NCBI RefSeq assembly: GCF_048269565.1
Contig: NZ_JBLXIK010000002.1
Span: 1 to 64,000 of the forward strand
DNA length: 64,000 bases
From: Maricaulis sp048269565
Lineage (GTDB): Bacteria > Pseudomonadota > Alphaproteobacteria > Caulobacterales > Maricaulaceae
Direction of reading: 5' to 3'
Under the pieces are notes generated by a model that was given only the letters and a program-made list of their open reading frames with translations, searched no databases and was not told where the DNA came from. Below, piece by piece: positions 36,600 through 44,877 of the stretch; the stretch's first letter is position 1, and every line of letters starts with the position of its first letter. The position numbers were made by a program, and so were the translations under genes.

Positions 36600-37424
36600 C
36601 TAGAATCGCATCCGGAGTTCAAACCCTGCGCGGTGATGCTCGGTTTCCTCACCAAACTCAGCGCCATAGCCGAAATTGACGCTGATCCGGTCATTCCCCA
36701 CGATGTTGAAATCGGCACCGAGCTGGTAGACGACCTGGTCAAGCACGGTGCCGATAATCGCCGGGTCAGCCGCCGGATTGGCGCCGGTGAAGCGGATCGG
36801 CAGCACCATCTGGTCCCTGGAGCTGATCCGGGCACCCATGGTGAGCGAGACGGTACCCTGCCCGGTTTCACCCTCATGGAACACATGCCCGACGCGCAGG
36901 ACCGGGTTGAGCGAAGCGATCAACTGGGTATCGCGGATCACTTGCACGCCCAGCCCGTCCAGACCGGTTTCACGCAGACCGTCGTGGCGCAGAGCCGTCA
37001 GGCCCAGCCCCACTGACGGGTTGGCGAACACTGAACCGGTGCGAAAGACATTGCCGACATGTGCGTCGAGGCGGACATGGCCGGTCTGCGGTTCCGACAG
37101 GCCAAGGCCCGGCTCGAACACGCTGACCGAACGCGCCGTTTCAAGCCAGGACCAGCCACCGGACACCGAAGCGCCGTAATAATGGCCGTCGGCATTGTGC
37201 CGCTCCAGGCCGATCCCGGCCGTGAAGCCCTGACCATCAGACTTGGCACGACCGCCATCGATCAGGGTTTCATTGATCTGCTCGTAGGCGATCGCGAGCG
37301 CCACCGACCAGTCATGGCCCAGTGGCTGCTGAAAGCCGCCGCTGAAGCGGGTCGAGCCGCTATCAACCCCGAGGTTTTCGAAGCTGGACGTCCGGTCCCG
37401 CGAGGATTGCTCCAGACGGTGCTG
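36600..37424 (-). pseudogene. Truncated autotransporter-type beta-barrel gene
   Basis: The frame is open from a stop at 37427-37425 down to 36600. It codes about 274 residues of amphipathic strands ending HHRAGFELRMRF, typical of a C-terminal outer-membrane barrel. Strand pattern continues upstream of any plausible start (SRFSGGFQQPLGHDWSVAL), and there is no signal peptide. The reading frame ends just inside the left inverted repeat of the IS at 37418. The passenger and signal sequence are therefore missing, cut off by the insertion. It may still be translated from GTG 37304 but could not be exported. Confidence 0.8.
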
Positions 37425-38227
37425 TCAGACAAACGCGAACCGGTCTCCGAAATCGACCGTCTACCCTAACTCAGGCGGCGAGTTGGCGCCATTCGGCCAG
37501 GGCAGCGGATCGGTTTTGCTTGAATGTTTCTCTGCGGTTTAAGTGACGCTCGTGGCTGAAGTGATTGTGGACGGATGATTGGGCTGAAACGAATTTCTGC
37601 AAGGTCTCGAAGCTGCGAAACTTGCCCATGGCGCGTTCCTTTCGCCTAAAGGGAAGGTGGGAGTTTTCGGCCCGGTTGTTGAGCCAGCGCCCCGTCTCCT
37701 GGCGGCCGGCATTACCGATCACGTTCATTGCCGCCCGATAGGAGCGTAGCCGGTCGGTCACTACGACCAGCGGATTGCCATACAGCTTCATCGTTCTGCG
37801 CAAGAATCTCAGCGCTGCCTTGCGATCCCGGCGCCTGGTTACATAGGCCTCAAGCACTTCACCCTCGTGATCGACGGCGCGCCAGAGATAGTGAAGCTCG
37901 CCGTTTATCTTTACGAAAACCTCGTCGAGATGCCACTGCCATTGGGTATGGGCTCGCATTGAGGCGGATCGTTTCTTGCGGATCTGCGCCGCGAACATTG
38001 GCCCGAACCGGTTCCACCAGAACCGCACCGTTTCGTGCGTGATATCGATCCCTCGCTCATGGAGCAGGTCCTCGACGTTTCGCAGCGAGAGCGGATAGCG
38101 GATGTACATCATCACCGCCAGGCGGATGATCTCCGGCGAAGTCTTGAAATATTTGAACGGATTACGCATCCGGAGAGGCTAGGGAACTACCGTCCCGCGC
38201 TCAAGACAAAGTTGCTCTGACAACGCC
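37418..38227 (-). mobile_element. IS6-family insertion sequence (complete, 810 bp)
   Basis: Ends are imperfect inverted repeats: GGTGCTGTCAGACAAAC at 37418 and, read from the other strand at 38227, GGCGTTGTCAGAGCAAC (13 of 17 match). Size and single transposase fit IS6. The 8 bp outside the ends (CTCCAGAC and CTTCACCC) differ, so there is no target duplication, which points to an adjacent deletion or recombination. The right end abuts the middle of a second related IS copy. Confidence 0.85.
37471..38169 (-). CDS. IS6-family transposase
   Basis: A 232-residue DDE transposase. The N-terminal helix-turn-helix region RNPFKYFKTSPEIIRLAVMM is followed by catalytic Asp82 (WHLDEVFVKI), Asp139 (VVTDRLRSY) and Glu168 (NNRAENSH). 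Spacing between the second Asp and Glu is 28 residues, shorter than the 34 of IS26. It appears intact. It performs replicative transposition, so cointegrates and adjacent deletions are expected products. Identity to the broken copy at 38228 is high over the shared 93 residues. Confidence 0.92.
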   Translation of the reverse strand: MRNPFKYFKTSPEIIRLAVMMYIRYPLSLRNVEDLLHERGIDITHETVRFWWNRFGPMFAAQIRKKRSASMRAHTQWQWHLDEVFVKINGELHYLWRAVDHEGEVLEAYVTRRRDRKAALRFLRRTMKLYGNPLVVVTDRLRSYRAAMNVIGNAGRQETGRWLNNRAENSHLPFRRKERAMGKFRSFETLQKFVSAQSSVHNHFSHERHLNRRETFKQNRSAALAEWRQLAA

Positions 38228-38540
38228 CTTCACCCTCATGATCGACGGCCCGCCACAGTTAATGAAGGTCACCGTTGATTTTCACGAAAACCTCGTCGAG
38301 ATGCCACCGCCATCGGGTGTGGGCTCGCATTGAGGCAGATCGTTTCTTGCGGATCTGCGCTGCGAACATCGGCCCGAAGCGATTCCACCAGAACCGCACG
38401 GTCTCGTGCGTGATATCGATCCCGCGCTCGTGAAGCAGGTCCTCGACATTGCGCAGCGACAGCGGGAACCGGATATACATCATCACAGCCAAGCGGATGA
38501 TCTCAGGTGAAGTCTTGAAATATTTGAACGGATTACGCAT
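38228..38540 (-). pseudogene. Broken IS6 transposase
   Basis: Codes the first 93 residues of a transposase nearly identical to the neighbour (through HLDEVFVKINGDLH). A TAA then replaces the TAT Tyr codon of the intact copy. Homology continues past this stop for about 31 bp (WRAVDHEGE equivalents) before it is cut at 38228. It lacks the second Asp and the Glu of the active site. Confidence 0.85.
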
Positions 38541-38597
38541 CCGGTGAGGCTAGGGAACCACGTTCCCGCACTTAAGGCGTTTTAATCTGACAACACC
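38228..38597 (-). mobile_element. Remnant of a second IS6-family copy
   Basis: Only the transposase 5' half and the right end remain. The right inverted repeat, read from 38597, is GGTGTTGTCAGATTAAAA. The remnant begins exactly where the complete IS ends, at the position equivalent to 37858 in that copy. The two copies differ at many sites, so this is a related older element, not a fresh duplication. The intact IS probably landed inside it. Confidence 0.82.
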
Positions 38598-38724
38598 CGC
38601 GACTGGCTGGCAAGCACACTCGGTGCGCGGCGCCCTGGCCGGAGCCCTGCGCAAGAAGGGGCACATCATTACCTCGACCGTCGATGACGGCGTGCGCCGC
38701 TACCGGATCGCGGTGCCCGCATGA
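38598..38724 (+). pseudogene. DUF3489-family gene remnant (3' end)
   Basis: The last 41 residues of a DUF3489 protein, beginning ATGWQAHSVRGALAGALRKK and ending RRYRIAVPA. The upstream part is replaced by the IS right end. Its TGA overlaps the ATG of the DUF2924 gene (ATGA). Intact DUF3489 genes commonly precede DUF2924 and recombinase genes in alphaproteobacterial elements, so this marks the original start of the cassette. Confidence 0.75.
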
Positions 38725-39140
38725 GCGCGGCCGAAGCGGGTGATGAGGCCGCTGCGCTCGGCGACCTCGATCTGGAGGGACTGCGCTCCGCCTGGCGGCT
38801 TCGCTTCGGCGAGCCGCCGCCGCTGCGCTCGGTGGAGCTGCTGGCGCTTCTGCTCGCCTGGCGCATCCAGGCCGGCCAGCAGGGCGGGCTGGATGCGGGC
38901 ACCCGGGCGGTCCTCAAGCGCAGCGGCCCGGTTAAGGCGGAGGGCCTCGATATCGGGGTCGGTGCGGTCCTGCGCCGGGAGTGGAAGGGACGTGTCGTCG
39001 AAGTCCTCGTCGAAGAGGACGGGTTTCGGTGGGAGGGGCAGAGTTATGCCAGCTTGTCTGCCGCTGCGACCGCCATCGCCGGAACGCGCTGGAACGGGCC
39101 GCGCTTCTTCGGGCTTCGGCCAGCGGCGCGGGCGTCATGA
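38721..39140 (+). CDS. DUF2924 family protein
   Basis: A 139-residue basic protein with the DUF2924 core: LRSAWRLRFGEPPPLRS, VELLALLLAWRIQ, LRREWKGRVVEVLVEEDGF, YASLSAAATAIAGTRWNGPRFFGL. The last block is the most conserved part. It overlaps the DUF3489 remnant and the recombinase by 4 bp each (ATGA), so the three were one translational unit. The C-terminal region resembles a short DNA-binding element seen in phage and island proteins. Biochemical role unknown; probably an accessory to the recombinase. Confidence 0.85.
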   Translation: MSAAEAGDEAAALGDLDLEGLRSAWRLRFGEPPPLRSVELLALLLAWRIQAGQQGGLDAGTRAVLKRSGPVKAEGLDIGVGAVLRREWKGRVVEVLVEEDGFRWEGQSYASLSAAATAIAGTRWNGPRFFGLRPAARAS

Positions 39141-40744
39141 CCCGGCCTGCGGTCAAGCGCTGCGCGATCTACACCCGCAAAAGCTCCGAAGAAGGCCTCG
39201 ATCAGGCCTTCAACAGTCTGGATGCCCAGCGTGAGGCCTGCGCCGCCTACATCCAGAGCCAGGCCGGTGAAGGCTGGCGGGCCATGCCCGGACTCTATGA
39301 TGATGGTGGCATCTCCGGTGCCACCATGGAGCGGCCCGGCCTGCAAAACCTGCTCGCCGAGATCCGCAGCGGCCAGATTGATGTCGTGGTCGTCTACAAG
39401 ATTGACCGTCTGACGCGCTCGCTGGCGGACTTTGCCCGGATGGTAGAGGTGTTCGATGCCCATGAGGTGAGCTTTGTCTCGGTCACCCAGGCCTTCAACA
39501 CCACCTCCAGCATGGGGCGGCTTACCCTCAACGTCCTGCTCTCCTTTGCCCAGTTTGAGCGAGAGGTCACGGGCGAGCGCATCCGCGACAAGATCGCCGC
39601 CTCCAAGGCCAAGGGCATGTGGATGGGAGGGGCTGTGCCGCTCGGCTATGACCTGCCCGCTGCCCCTTCGCGGGCCTTGCGGGTCAATGAGGCCGAGGCG
39701 CGCCAAGTGCGCGAGATCTTCGAGCGGTATCTGGCGCTGGGCTCGGTCCACAAGCTGGAGGCCGAGCTGGCCCAGGCCGGCATCCGCTCCAAGCAGCGCA
39801 TCACCGCCAAGGGACGCGCCATTGGCGGCAAGGCCTTCAGCCGCGGGGCGCTGTTTCATCTCCTGCGCAACAAGACCTATCTCGGCCTCATCGTGCACAG
39901 GGACAAAACCCATCCCGGCCAGCATCCGGCGATCATCGAGCCGGAGCTGTTCGAGGCGGTGCAGGCTTGCCTCAGCGCCAATGCCCGGCGCACCAGCGCG
40001 GCCGCCCAGACTCGGGCCCGGCTCGCGCTGACTGGGCGCATCTTCGACGTCGATGGCAATCCTATGTCGCCGACCACCGCACGCGGCTCCAAGGGCAAGC
40101 TCTACCGCTACTACGTCTCGGCGCCGCTACAGCAGGGTCGGCCGCGACCGGCAGCGGATACCGGCGTGCGCCGGGTGGCGGCAACGCAAACCGAAGCCCG
40201 GCTGGCCGATGTGGTCAACCGGCTGACCGGGGAGGAGCATGCCGCACCACTGGCCCTGATCCGACGGGTCGAGGTCCATGCTGATCATGTTCGGATTCGC
40301 CTACCGGCAAATCGCCTGACAAGCGTCGGCGAGCGCCTAGGAGAGGGTGAGACCGTTGGTCGAGTAGAAGGTGACCGCACCTGCCGGCAGTTGATCATCC
40401 CGATGCGACTTAAGCTGCAGAGCGGGCGCAGCTGGATCGAGGGCGCGCCCGATCAGCCACGACAGCCTGACCCCGCCCTCGTCGGCGCATTGCGCCAGGC
40501 CCATGCGGTGATGACACGAGATGCTCGTGGTCTGCCGATATTGCTCAGCGCCCCGGCCGGCCCCTATCGCCGCAAGCTGATCCGGCTCGCCTTACTGGCG
40601 CCTGATCTCCAGAAGCAGATACTGGACGGCCGCCAGCCCCACGGCCTGACCGTCACCCAGCTCATCGGCTGTGACCTTCCGCCCAGCTGGCCAGCCCAAC
40701 GCGCGATGATCCAGGCGCTGGCGACAAACGCCCCAAAATCATAG
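39137..40744 (+). CDS. Large serine recombinase
   Basis: A 535-residue site-specific recombinase. The resolvase domain (about 1-160) has the catalytic Ser in IYTRKSSEEG, the QREACAAYI motif and YKIDRLTRSLADFA. The Recombinase domain (about 165-270) has GYDLP and AAIGGKAFSRGALFHLLRNKTYLG (in parts). The zinc-ribbon position (LALTGRIFDVDGNPMSPTTAR) carries no cysteines, so that fold must be stabilised otherwise, as in related alphaproteobacterial members. The ATG at 39137 overlaps the DUF2924 stop. The long frame before it overlaps DUF2924. It likely moves the element ending near the tRNA-Ser gene. Confidence 0.9.
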   Translation: MTRPAVKRCAIYTRKSSEEGLDQAFNSLDAQREACAAYIQSQAGEGWRAMPGLYDDGGISGATMERPGLQNLLAEIRSGQIDVVVVYKIDRLTRSLADFARMVEVFDAHEVSFVSVTQAFNTTSSMGRLTLNVLLSFAQFEREVTGERIRDKIAASKAKGMWMGGAVPLGYDLPAAPSRALRVNEAEARQVREIFERYLALGSVHKLEAELAQAGIRSKQRITAKGRAIGGKAFSRGALFHLLRNKTYLGLIVHRDKTHPGQHPAIIEPELFEAVQACLSANARRTSAAAQTRARLALTGRIFDVDGNPMSPTTARGSKGKLYRYYVSAPLQQGRPRPAADTGVRRVAATQTEARLADVVNRLTGEEHAAPLALIRRVEVHADHVRIRLPANRLTSVGERLGEGETVGRVEGDRTCRQLIIPMRLKLQSGRSWIEGAPDQPRQPDPALVGALRQAHAVMTRDARGLPILLSAPAGPYRRKLIRLALLAPDLQKQILDGRQPHGLTVTQLIGCDLPPSWPAQRAMIQALATNAPKS

Positions 40745-40767
40745 CGAATCGCCGGCCCGAGCCTCAC

Positions 40768-41106
40768 CCTGTTATTGCGGTTCACGCACCCTGCTACGGG
40801 GTAAGTCGGGCCCTGTTATGCGCTTGAAATGGCCTGTTTTGCGCAATAACAGGACCACGGGTTTTGCGCTGGCAAGGTGCTGATTTGGCGCTGGAAATCG
40901 TGATGGCTGCGACGGCAATGTCCGCGAAAGCCCTGTTTTGGGCCCGAAAATTGAGAAATTTCCCTGTTAATTGCCCATAACAGGCAAACTCACCCATATC
41001 GGCAACGCGCAGAGACCGGCCGTCCCAGCGCGCCGAAACAGGCCCGCAACACGGCGTCAGATCAGGGGCCAGATAGGGATGGTGGTGTGAAAACCCGCCC
41101 TGTTAC
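40768..41106. repeat. Field of CCTGTTAT / ATAACAGG repeats
   Basis: This 412-bp gap between recombinase and tRNA has no credible gene. It holds nine copies of an 8-bp word: CCTGTTAT at 40768 and 40812, CCTGTTTT at 40833 and 40932, CCTGTTAA at 40963, CCTGTTAC at 41099, and inverted ATAACAGG or AAACAGG at 40846, 40977 and 41036. Two pairs form near-palindromes (40833-40853 and 40963-40984). This could be a recombinase binding or attachment region. Confidence 0.75.
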
Positions 41107-41156
41107 CGCGCCTTGGCTGGGCAGGCCCGAAGGCAGAGACCGGTGTCGGGGGTTAG

Positions 41157-41246
41157 TGGCGGTGAGGGTGGGATTCGAACCCACGAGACGGTTCCCCGCC
41201 TACACACTTTCCAGGCGTGCGCCTTCGACCACTCGGCCACCTCACC
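41157..41246 (-). tRNA. tRNA-Ser (anticodon GGA)
   Basis: Read on the minus strand, the 7-bp acceptor stem is GGTGAGG/CCTCACC with discriminator G and an encoded CCA. The D-arm is GCCGAGTGGTCGAAGGC, the anticodon loop CTGGAAA (anticodon GGA), there is a long variable arm, and the T-loop is GGTTCGAATCC. Length 90 nt and the class II variable arm fit Ser. Confidence 0.96.
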
Positions 41247-41433
41247 GCGAGGAGGGCGGACTATACGCATCACAGGGGCTGGGGCAAGAGACCTCGATCA
41301 GCTGTCGGGGCATTGGCGGCAGGCCCGTGAGGGCCGGGTTTGCGGGGTCGGGCAGTTGGCGCTCTGGCATTCGCGCCGGGAGTGCTTATTTTGAGTGCAG
41401 AATTCGTTCGGAAACCCATCGCAGGAACGCGCC

Positions 41434-42105
41434 ATGACCGAGCCTCGCCTGACCCCAGACCTGCCCCGCTCCGGCATCATTTCCGCCGACCAGGCCCTGC
41501 CCGGACGGGCAGCTCCACTTGCCACCACCGCAACCCATTTCGTCACCGGGCGGCCGATCGATGTGGCGGTGCCCGAAGGGATGGAAGAAGTCTTTTTCGG
41601 CATGGGCTGTTTCTGGGGGGTCGAGCGGCTGTTCTGGCAGACCTTCGGCGTCTGGCACACGGCGGTCGGCTATGCCGGCGGCCACACGCCGAACCCGACC
41701 TATGAGGAAGTCTGCTCCGGCGCCACCGGCCATGCCGAGATCGCCCGGGTGGTGTTCGACCCGCAACAGCTCGCCCTTGCCGATCTGCTGAAAGTCTTCT
41801 GGGAAGGGCATGACCCGACCCAGGGCATGCGCCAGGGCAATGATCGCGGCAGCCAGTACCGCTCGGTGATCCATGTCACTTCGCCCGACCAGCTTCGCGA
41901 GGCCGAGGCCAGCCGTGCGCGCTACCAGGCCGCCCTGGCGGCGCAAGGCCGCGGCATGATCACGACCGAGATCAACGGGGCCGGCCCCTTCTATCTCGCC
42001 GAGGATTATCACCAGCAATACCTGGCCAAGAATCCCGATGGCTATTGCGGACTGGACGGCACGGGTGTGGTCTGCCCGATCGGACTCGGCGCCACGGCGA
42101 GCTGA
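41434..42105 (+). CDS. msrA: Peptide methionine (S)-S-oxide reductase
   Basis: A 223-residue MsrA, repairing oxidised methionine with thioredoxin. Catalytic Cys in FFGMGCFWGVERLFWQ, then VGYAGG, GHAEIARVVFD, YRSVIHV and the HQQYLAKNPDGYC tail. C-terminal Cys residues (GYCG and VVCP) can serve as resolving cysteines. AGGAAC about 9 nt upstream supports ATG 41434 over an in-frame ATG at 41395. The N-terminal extension of about 50 residues before the catalytic domain lacks a signal peptide, so it is cytoplasmic. Confidence 0.94.
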   Translation: MTEPRLTPDLPRSGIISADQALPGRAAPLATTATHFVTGRPIDVAVPEGMEEVFFGMGCFWGVERLFWQTFGVWHTAVGYAGGHTPNPTYEEVCSGATGHAEIARVVFDPQQLALADLLKVFWEGHDPTQGMRQGNDRGSQYRSVIHVTSPDQLREAEASRARYQAALAAQGRGMITTEINGAGPFYLAEDYHQQYLAKNPDGYCGLDGTGVVCPIGLGATAS

Positions 42106-42203
42106 AAGCCTGCCGGTGCGGCCCTCGCCGCATCGCCGGAAATGACACAGAATGGCCGCATGCGGTGCCGCAAGGCGCGCCGGAGCCGGTGAGGAGCCTT
42201 CGC

Positions 42204-42878
42204 TTGAAACGCCTGATCGCCTTCGATATCGATTCGACCCTGTTGCGGGTGGAGTCACTGGACACCGCCATCGAGGCGGCGCTGTCGCGTCTGCCTGATG
42301 CGACAGAGGCCCGCAAGCGCCTGCATGACTTCACCAATGGCGGCATGACCGGCCGTATCGCCCTGCGCGACTCGCTGGAAGCCCGCCTGAAACTGGCCGC
42401 GCTCGACCGCGGCTCGGTCATTGCCATGGCCGAGGCGCTGCGCAAGCGCGTCACGCCCGGCATGCCGGCGCTGTTGCGGCAATTGCGCGAGCAGGGCGAT
42501 GACGTGCATGCGATCTCGGGCGGGTTTGCCGATCTGCTGGAGCCGGTGCTTGGCGATCTGGGTTTCGGCCGCAGCGAGATCCACGCCAATCGCTTCCTCT
42601 TCGACGGCGATCTCGTCAGCGGGCTCGATCCGGACTGCCCGCTATCGCGCAATGGCGGCAAGGCGGAGATTCTCAACCGCATTTCCACCCATGCCGATAC
42701 CACCATCATCGTCGGCGACGGCATGACCGATTTCGAGGCCTTCGAACAGGGCGCCGCCGACCGTTTCATCGGCTTCGGCGCCATCGCCCAGCGCGAGGTC
42801 GTGCTGGCGGCAGCGGAATGGTCGGGCCAGAGCTATGTCCGCAGCGTCAACGCCCTGGCCGGTGCGCTGAAGCGCTAG
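42204..42878 (+). CDS. serB: Phosphoserine phosphatase
   Basis: A 224-residue HAD-superfamily phosphatase releasing serine from phosphoserine, the last step of serine synthesis. The nucleophile motif is AFDIDSTLL (first Asp), then the conserved ISGGF and GGKAEIL (Lys), and IVGDGMTDFEAF. It lacks the N-terminal ACT domain of E. coli SerB. A TTG at 42204 is chosen because GAGGAG at 42191-42196 sits 7 nt upstream; GTG 42189 overlaps that site. It is convergent with serA and they share CTAG at their stops. Confidence 0.9.
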   Translation: MKRLIAFDIDSTLLRVESLDTAIEAALSRLPDATEARKRLHDFTNGGMTGRIALRDSLEARLKLAALDRGSVIAMAEALRKRVTPGMPALLRQLREQGDDVHAISGGFADLLEPVLGDLGFGRSEIHANRFLFDGDLVSGLDPDCPLSRNGGKAEILNRISTHADTTIIVGDGMTDFEAFEQGAADRFIGFGAIAQREVVLAAAEWSGQSYVRSVNALAGALKR

Positions 42879-44083
42879 CCCGCCACAAGCCTTGCCCGGA
42901 TCGTGCCGTCCATCGCCTTGACGCGATCGAGGAAATCCGCGGGCAGATCGCCCTCGAGATCGGCGGCGACATAGCCGAGCTCGCCGCGCGTTTCCAGCTG
43001 CTGCGCCGCGATATTGGCGCCGGCGGCGCTGACCGCGTCATTGAGGCGGGAGAGATAGCCCGGCGCATTGCCGTGGAAGCTGAGCAGGCGGACCCGTCCG
43101 GCCTTGATCGATCCCGGCTCGATCTCCGGCACATTGACCGAGCCCTTGGTCGAGCCATGGCTGAGAAAGCGCGCCAGCTTGGCCGCGACATCATCGCCGA
43201 TCGCTTCCTGGGCTTCCAGCGTCGAGCCGCCGACATGCGGGGTGAGGATGATGTTCTCGAATTTCTGCAGCGGCGTCTCGAAGCGTTCATCCTTCGAGGC
43301 CGGCTCCTTGGGGAAAACATCGACAGCGGCACCGAGCAGATGGCCGCTTTCCAGCGCGGCGGCGAGGGCGTCGATATCGACCAGATCACCGCGCGCCTGG
43401 TTGATCAGGATCGAACCGGGCTTCATCCGCGCAATCGCGGCGGCACTCATCATGTTGCGGGTTTCCGGCAGGGACGGCACGTGCAGCGTGACGACGTCGC
43501 TCATTTCCAGCAGCTCATCGAGGCTGGCGACCGAACGGGCATTGCCGTGGGCCAGCTTGGGTTCGACATCGTAGAAATAGACGTGCATGCCCAGCCCGCT
43601 GGCGAGCACGCTCAATTGCGAGCCGATATTGCCATAGCCGACAATGCCGAGCTTCTTGCCACGCACCTCGTGCGAATTGGTCGCCGATTTGAGCCATTCG
43701 CCACGCATCGCCGCAGCCGAGCGCAGCGGCACGCCGCGCATCAGCATGATCACCGAGGCCAAGGTCAGTTCGGCGACCGAGCGGGTATTGCCGAACGGGC
43801 CGTTGAAGACCGGAATGCCCTTGGCGGAGGCGGCGTCGAGATCGACCTGGTTGGTACCGATGCAGAAACAGCCCAGCGCCAGCAGTTTCGGCGCGGCGTC
43901 GAAGGCGGCGGCGGTCATCCGGGTGCGCGAGCGGATCCCGGCGACACGGGCGCCGGCAAGGGCGGCGTGCAGCTCTGCCGGCTCGAGTGCCGAGGCATGA
44001 CGTTCAATGCGCAGCCCGGCCGCGAGCAGCGGCGCATCGGCCACCGGGTGGAGGTTTTCGAACAGGACGGCGGTTTCGGTCAT
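42875..44083 (-). CDS. serA: D-3-phosphoglycerate dehydrogenase
   Basis: A 402-residue enzyme oxidising 3-phosphoglycerate to start serine synthesis. NAD motif KLGIVGYGNIGSQ, catalytic Arg in NQARGDLVD, Glu in the AAVDVFPKEP block, and His in TPHVGGSTLEAQ. A C-terminal ACT domain (about 330-402) is of the E. coli type, suggesting feedback control by serine. The pathway partner serB is convergent; serC is not in the window. Stop codons of serA and serB share CTAG. Confidence 0.94.
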   Translation of the reverse strand: MTETAVLFENLHPVADAPLLAAGLRIERHASALEPAELHAALAGARVAGIRSRTRMTAAAFDAAPKLLALGCFCIGTNQVDLDAASAKGIPVFNGPFGNTRSVAELTLASVIMLMRGVPLRSAAAMRGEWLKSATNSHEVRGKKLGIVGYGNIGSQLSVLASGLGMHVYFYDVEPKLAHGNARSVASLDELLEMSDVVTLHVPSLPETRNMMSAAAIARMKPGSILINQARGDLVDIDALAAALESGHLLGAAVDVFPKEPASKDERFETPLQKFENIILTPHVGGSTLEAQEAIGDDVAAKLARFLSHGSTKGSVNVPEIEPGSIKAGRVRLLSFHGNAPGYLSRLNDAVSAAGANIAAQQLETRGELGYVAADLEGDLPADFLDRVKAMDGTIRARLVAG

Positions 44084-44230
44084 CTGGCGCTCCCATGAAT
44101 CGGCGCCAGACTAGGACGATTTCGCTGCGTCGCAACATCCACCACAGGATTTTTCCATGAACCCGGATGGTTTTCGCAGCTCGTCACGAAAATCATGCGC
44201 GAAAAGATCCAGCGCGCAACATTATGCGCT

Positions 44231-44800
44231 TTAACTGGCCTCATAGGCGGCGCGCAGCCATCCGGTCACGGCGTCATCGACCGCCTCCAGGCTCTCGAGC
44301 CGGATGCGGTGGCTGACCATTGAATTGAACGAGCCCGACGCTTCCAGCCGCCCGTCCGCCGGCACGGATCCGAGATTGAGACCGAGATCGAGGCGGGTCT
44401 TGGTCGAGGGCTGAACGATGGCGAATTGTTTCGAGCGGCGCAGCGCGACATAGGTTTTCTTCGGTGCCAGCTCGACATCATCGCCGAGGCCGCGGGCGAT
44501 TTCCATCAGCCGGTCATGGATCGGGCGCAGCGCGTCCTTGCCGGCATATTGCGCCGCGACCAGATCGGCATCGCCCGACGCCGAGGACGGCGCGAGGCGT
44601 TCGGGATTGAGGCTGGCTGTCGCCACCAGATTGGCATAGCCGTGGGTGAGGCCATGCTCGCCCTTGAGCCAGGCGACGATCTTGCCATGTTTGCGTTCGG
44701 GAGCCTGACCGGCCAGGACCAGCCAGTCCTCGAGCGCACGGCCGGTCTTCTCCGGCATGTTGGCGATCATGCTCTGCATCATCTCTTCAGGCGTGGCCAT
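44231..44800 (-). CDS. DUF4287/DUF5655 domain protein
   Basis: A 189-residue cytoplasmic protein. The N-terminal DUF4287 part has NMPEKTGRALEDWLVLA and KHGKIVAWLKGEHGLTHGYANL. The C-terminal DUF5655 part has KKTYVALRRSKQFAIVQPSTKTRLDLGLNL (in parts KTYVALRRSKQFAIV and TRLDLGLNL). These domains are widespread in bacteria but have no assigned function. The gene stands alone between serA and a peroxiredoxin gene. The 147-bp gap before serA holds no gene. Confidence 0.85.
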   Translation of the reverse strand: MATPEEMMQSMIANMPEKTGRALEDWLVLAGQAPERKHGKIVAWLKGEHGLTHGYANLVATASLNPERLAPSSASGDADLVAAQYAGKDALRPIHDRLMEIARGLGDDVELAPKKTYVALRRSKQFAIVQPSTKTRLDLGLNLGSVPADGRLEASGSFNSMVSHRIRLESLEAVDDAVTGWLRAAYEAS

Positions 44801-44877
44801 GTAATCCCCTCCTCTTGATCAGGCATCGGGCCCTTGATCAGCGGTCAGGCTAGTCATTCACGACAGCCGGGAAAACC

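Noticed and set aside
40794..40997. 67-codon minus-strand frame in the CCTGTT repeat field
   Set aside because: It is made of the repeated words and has no ribosome site. Similar spurious peptides are expected wherever this repeat type occurs.
41087..41437. Short plus-strand frames across the tRNA-Ser gene
   Set aside because: They translate tRNA sequence (the typical GEGGIRTHE-type false peptide) and are explained by the tRNA.
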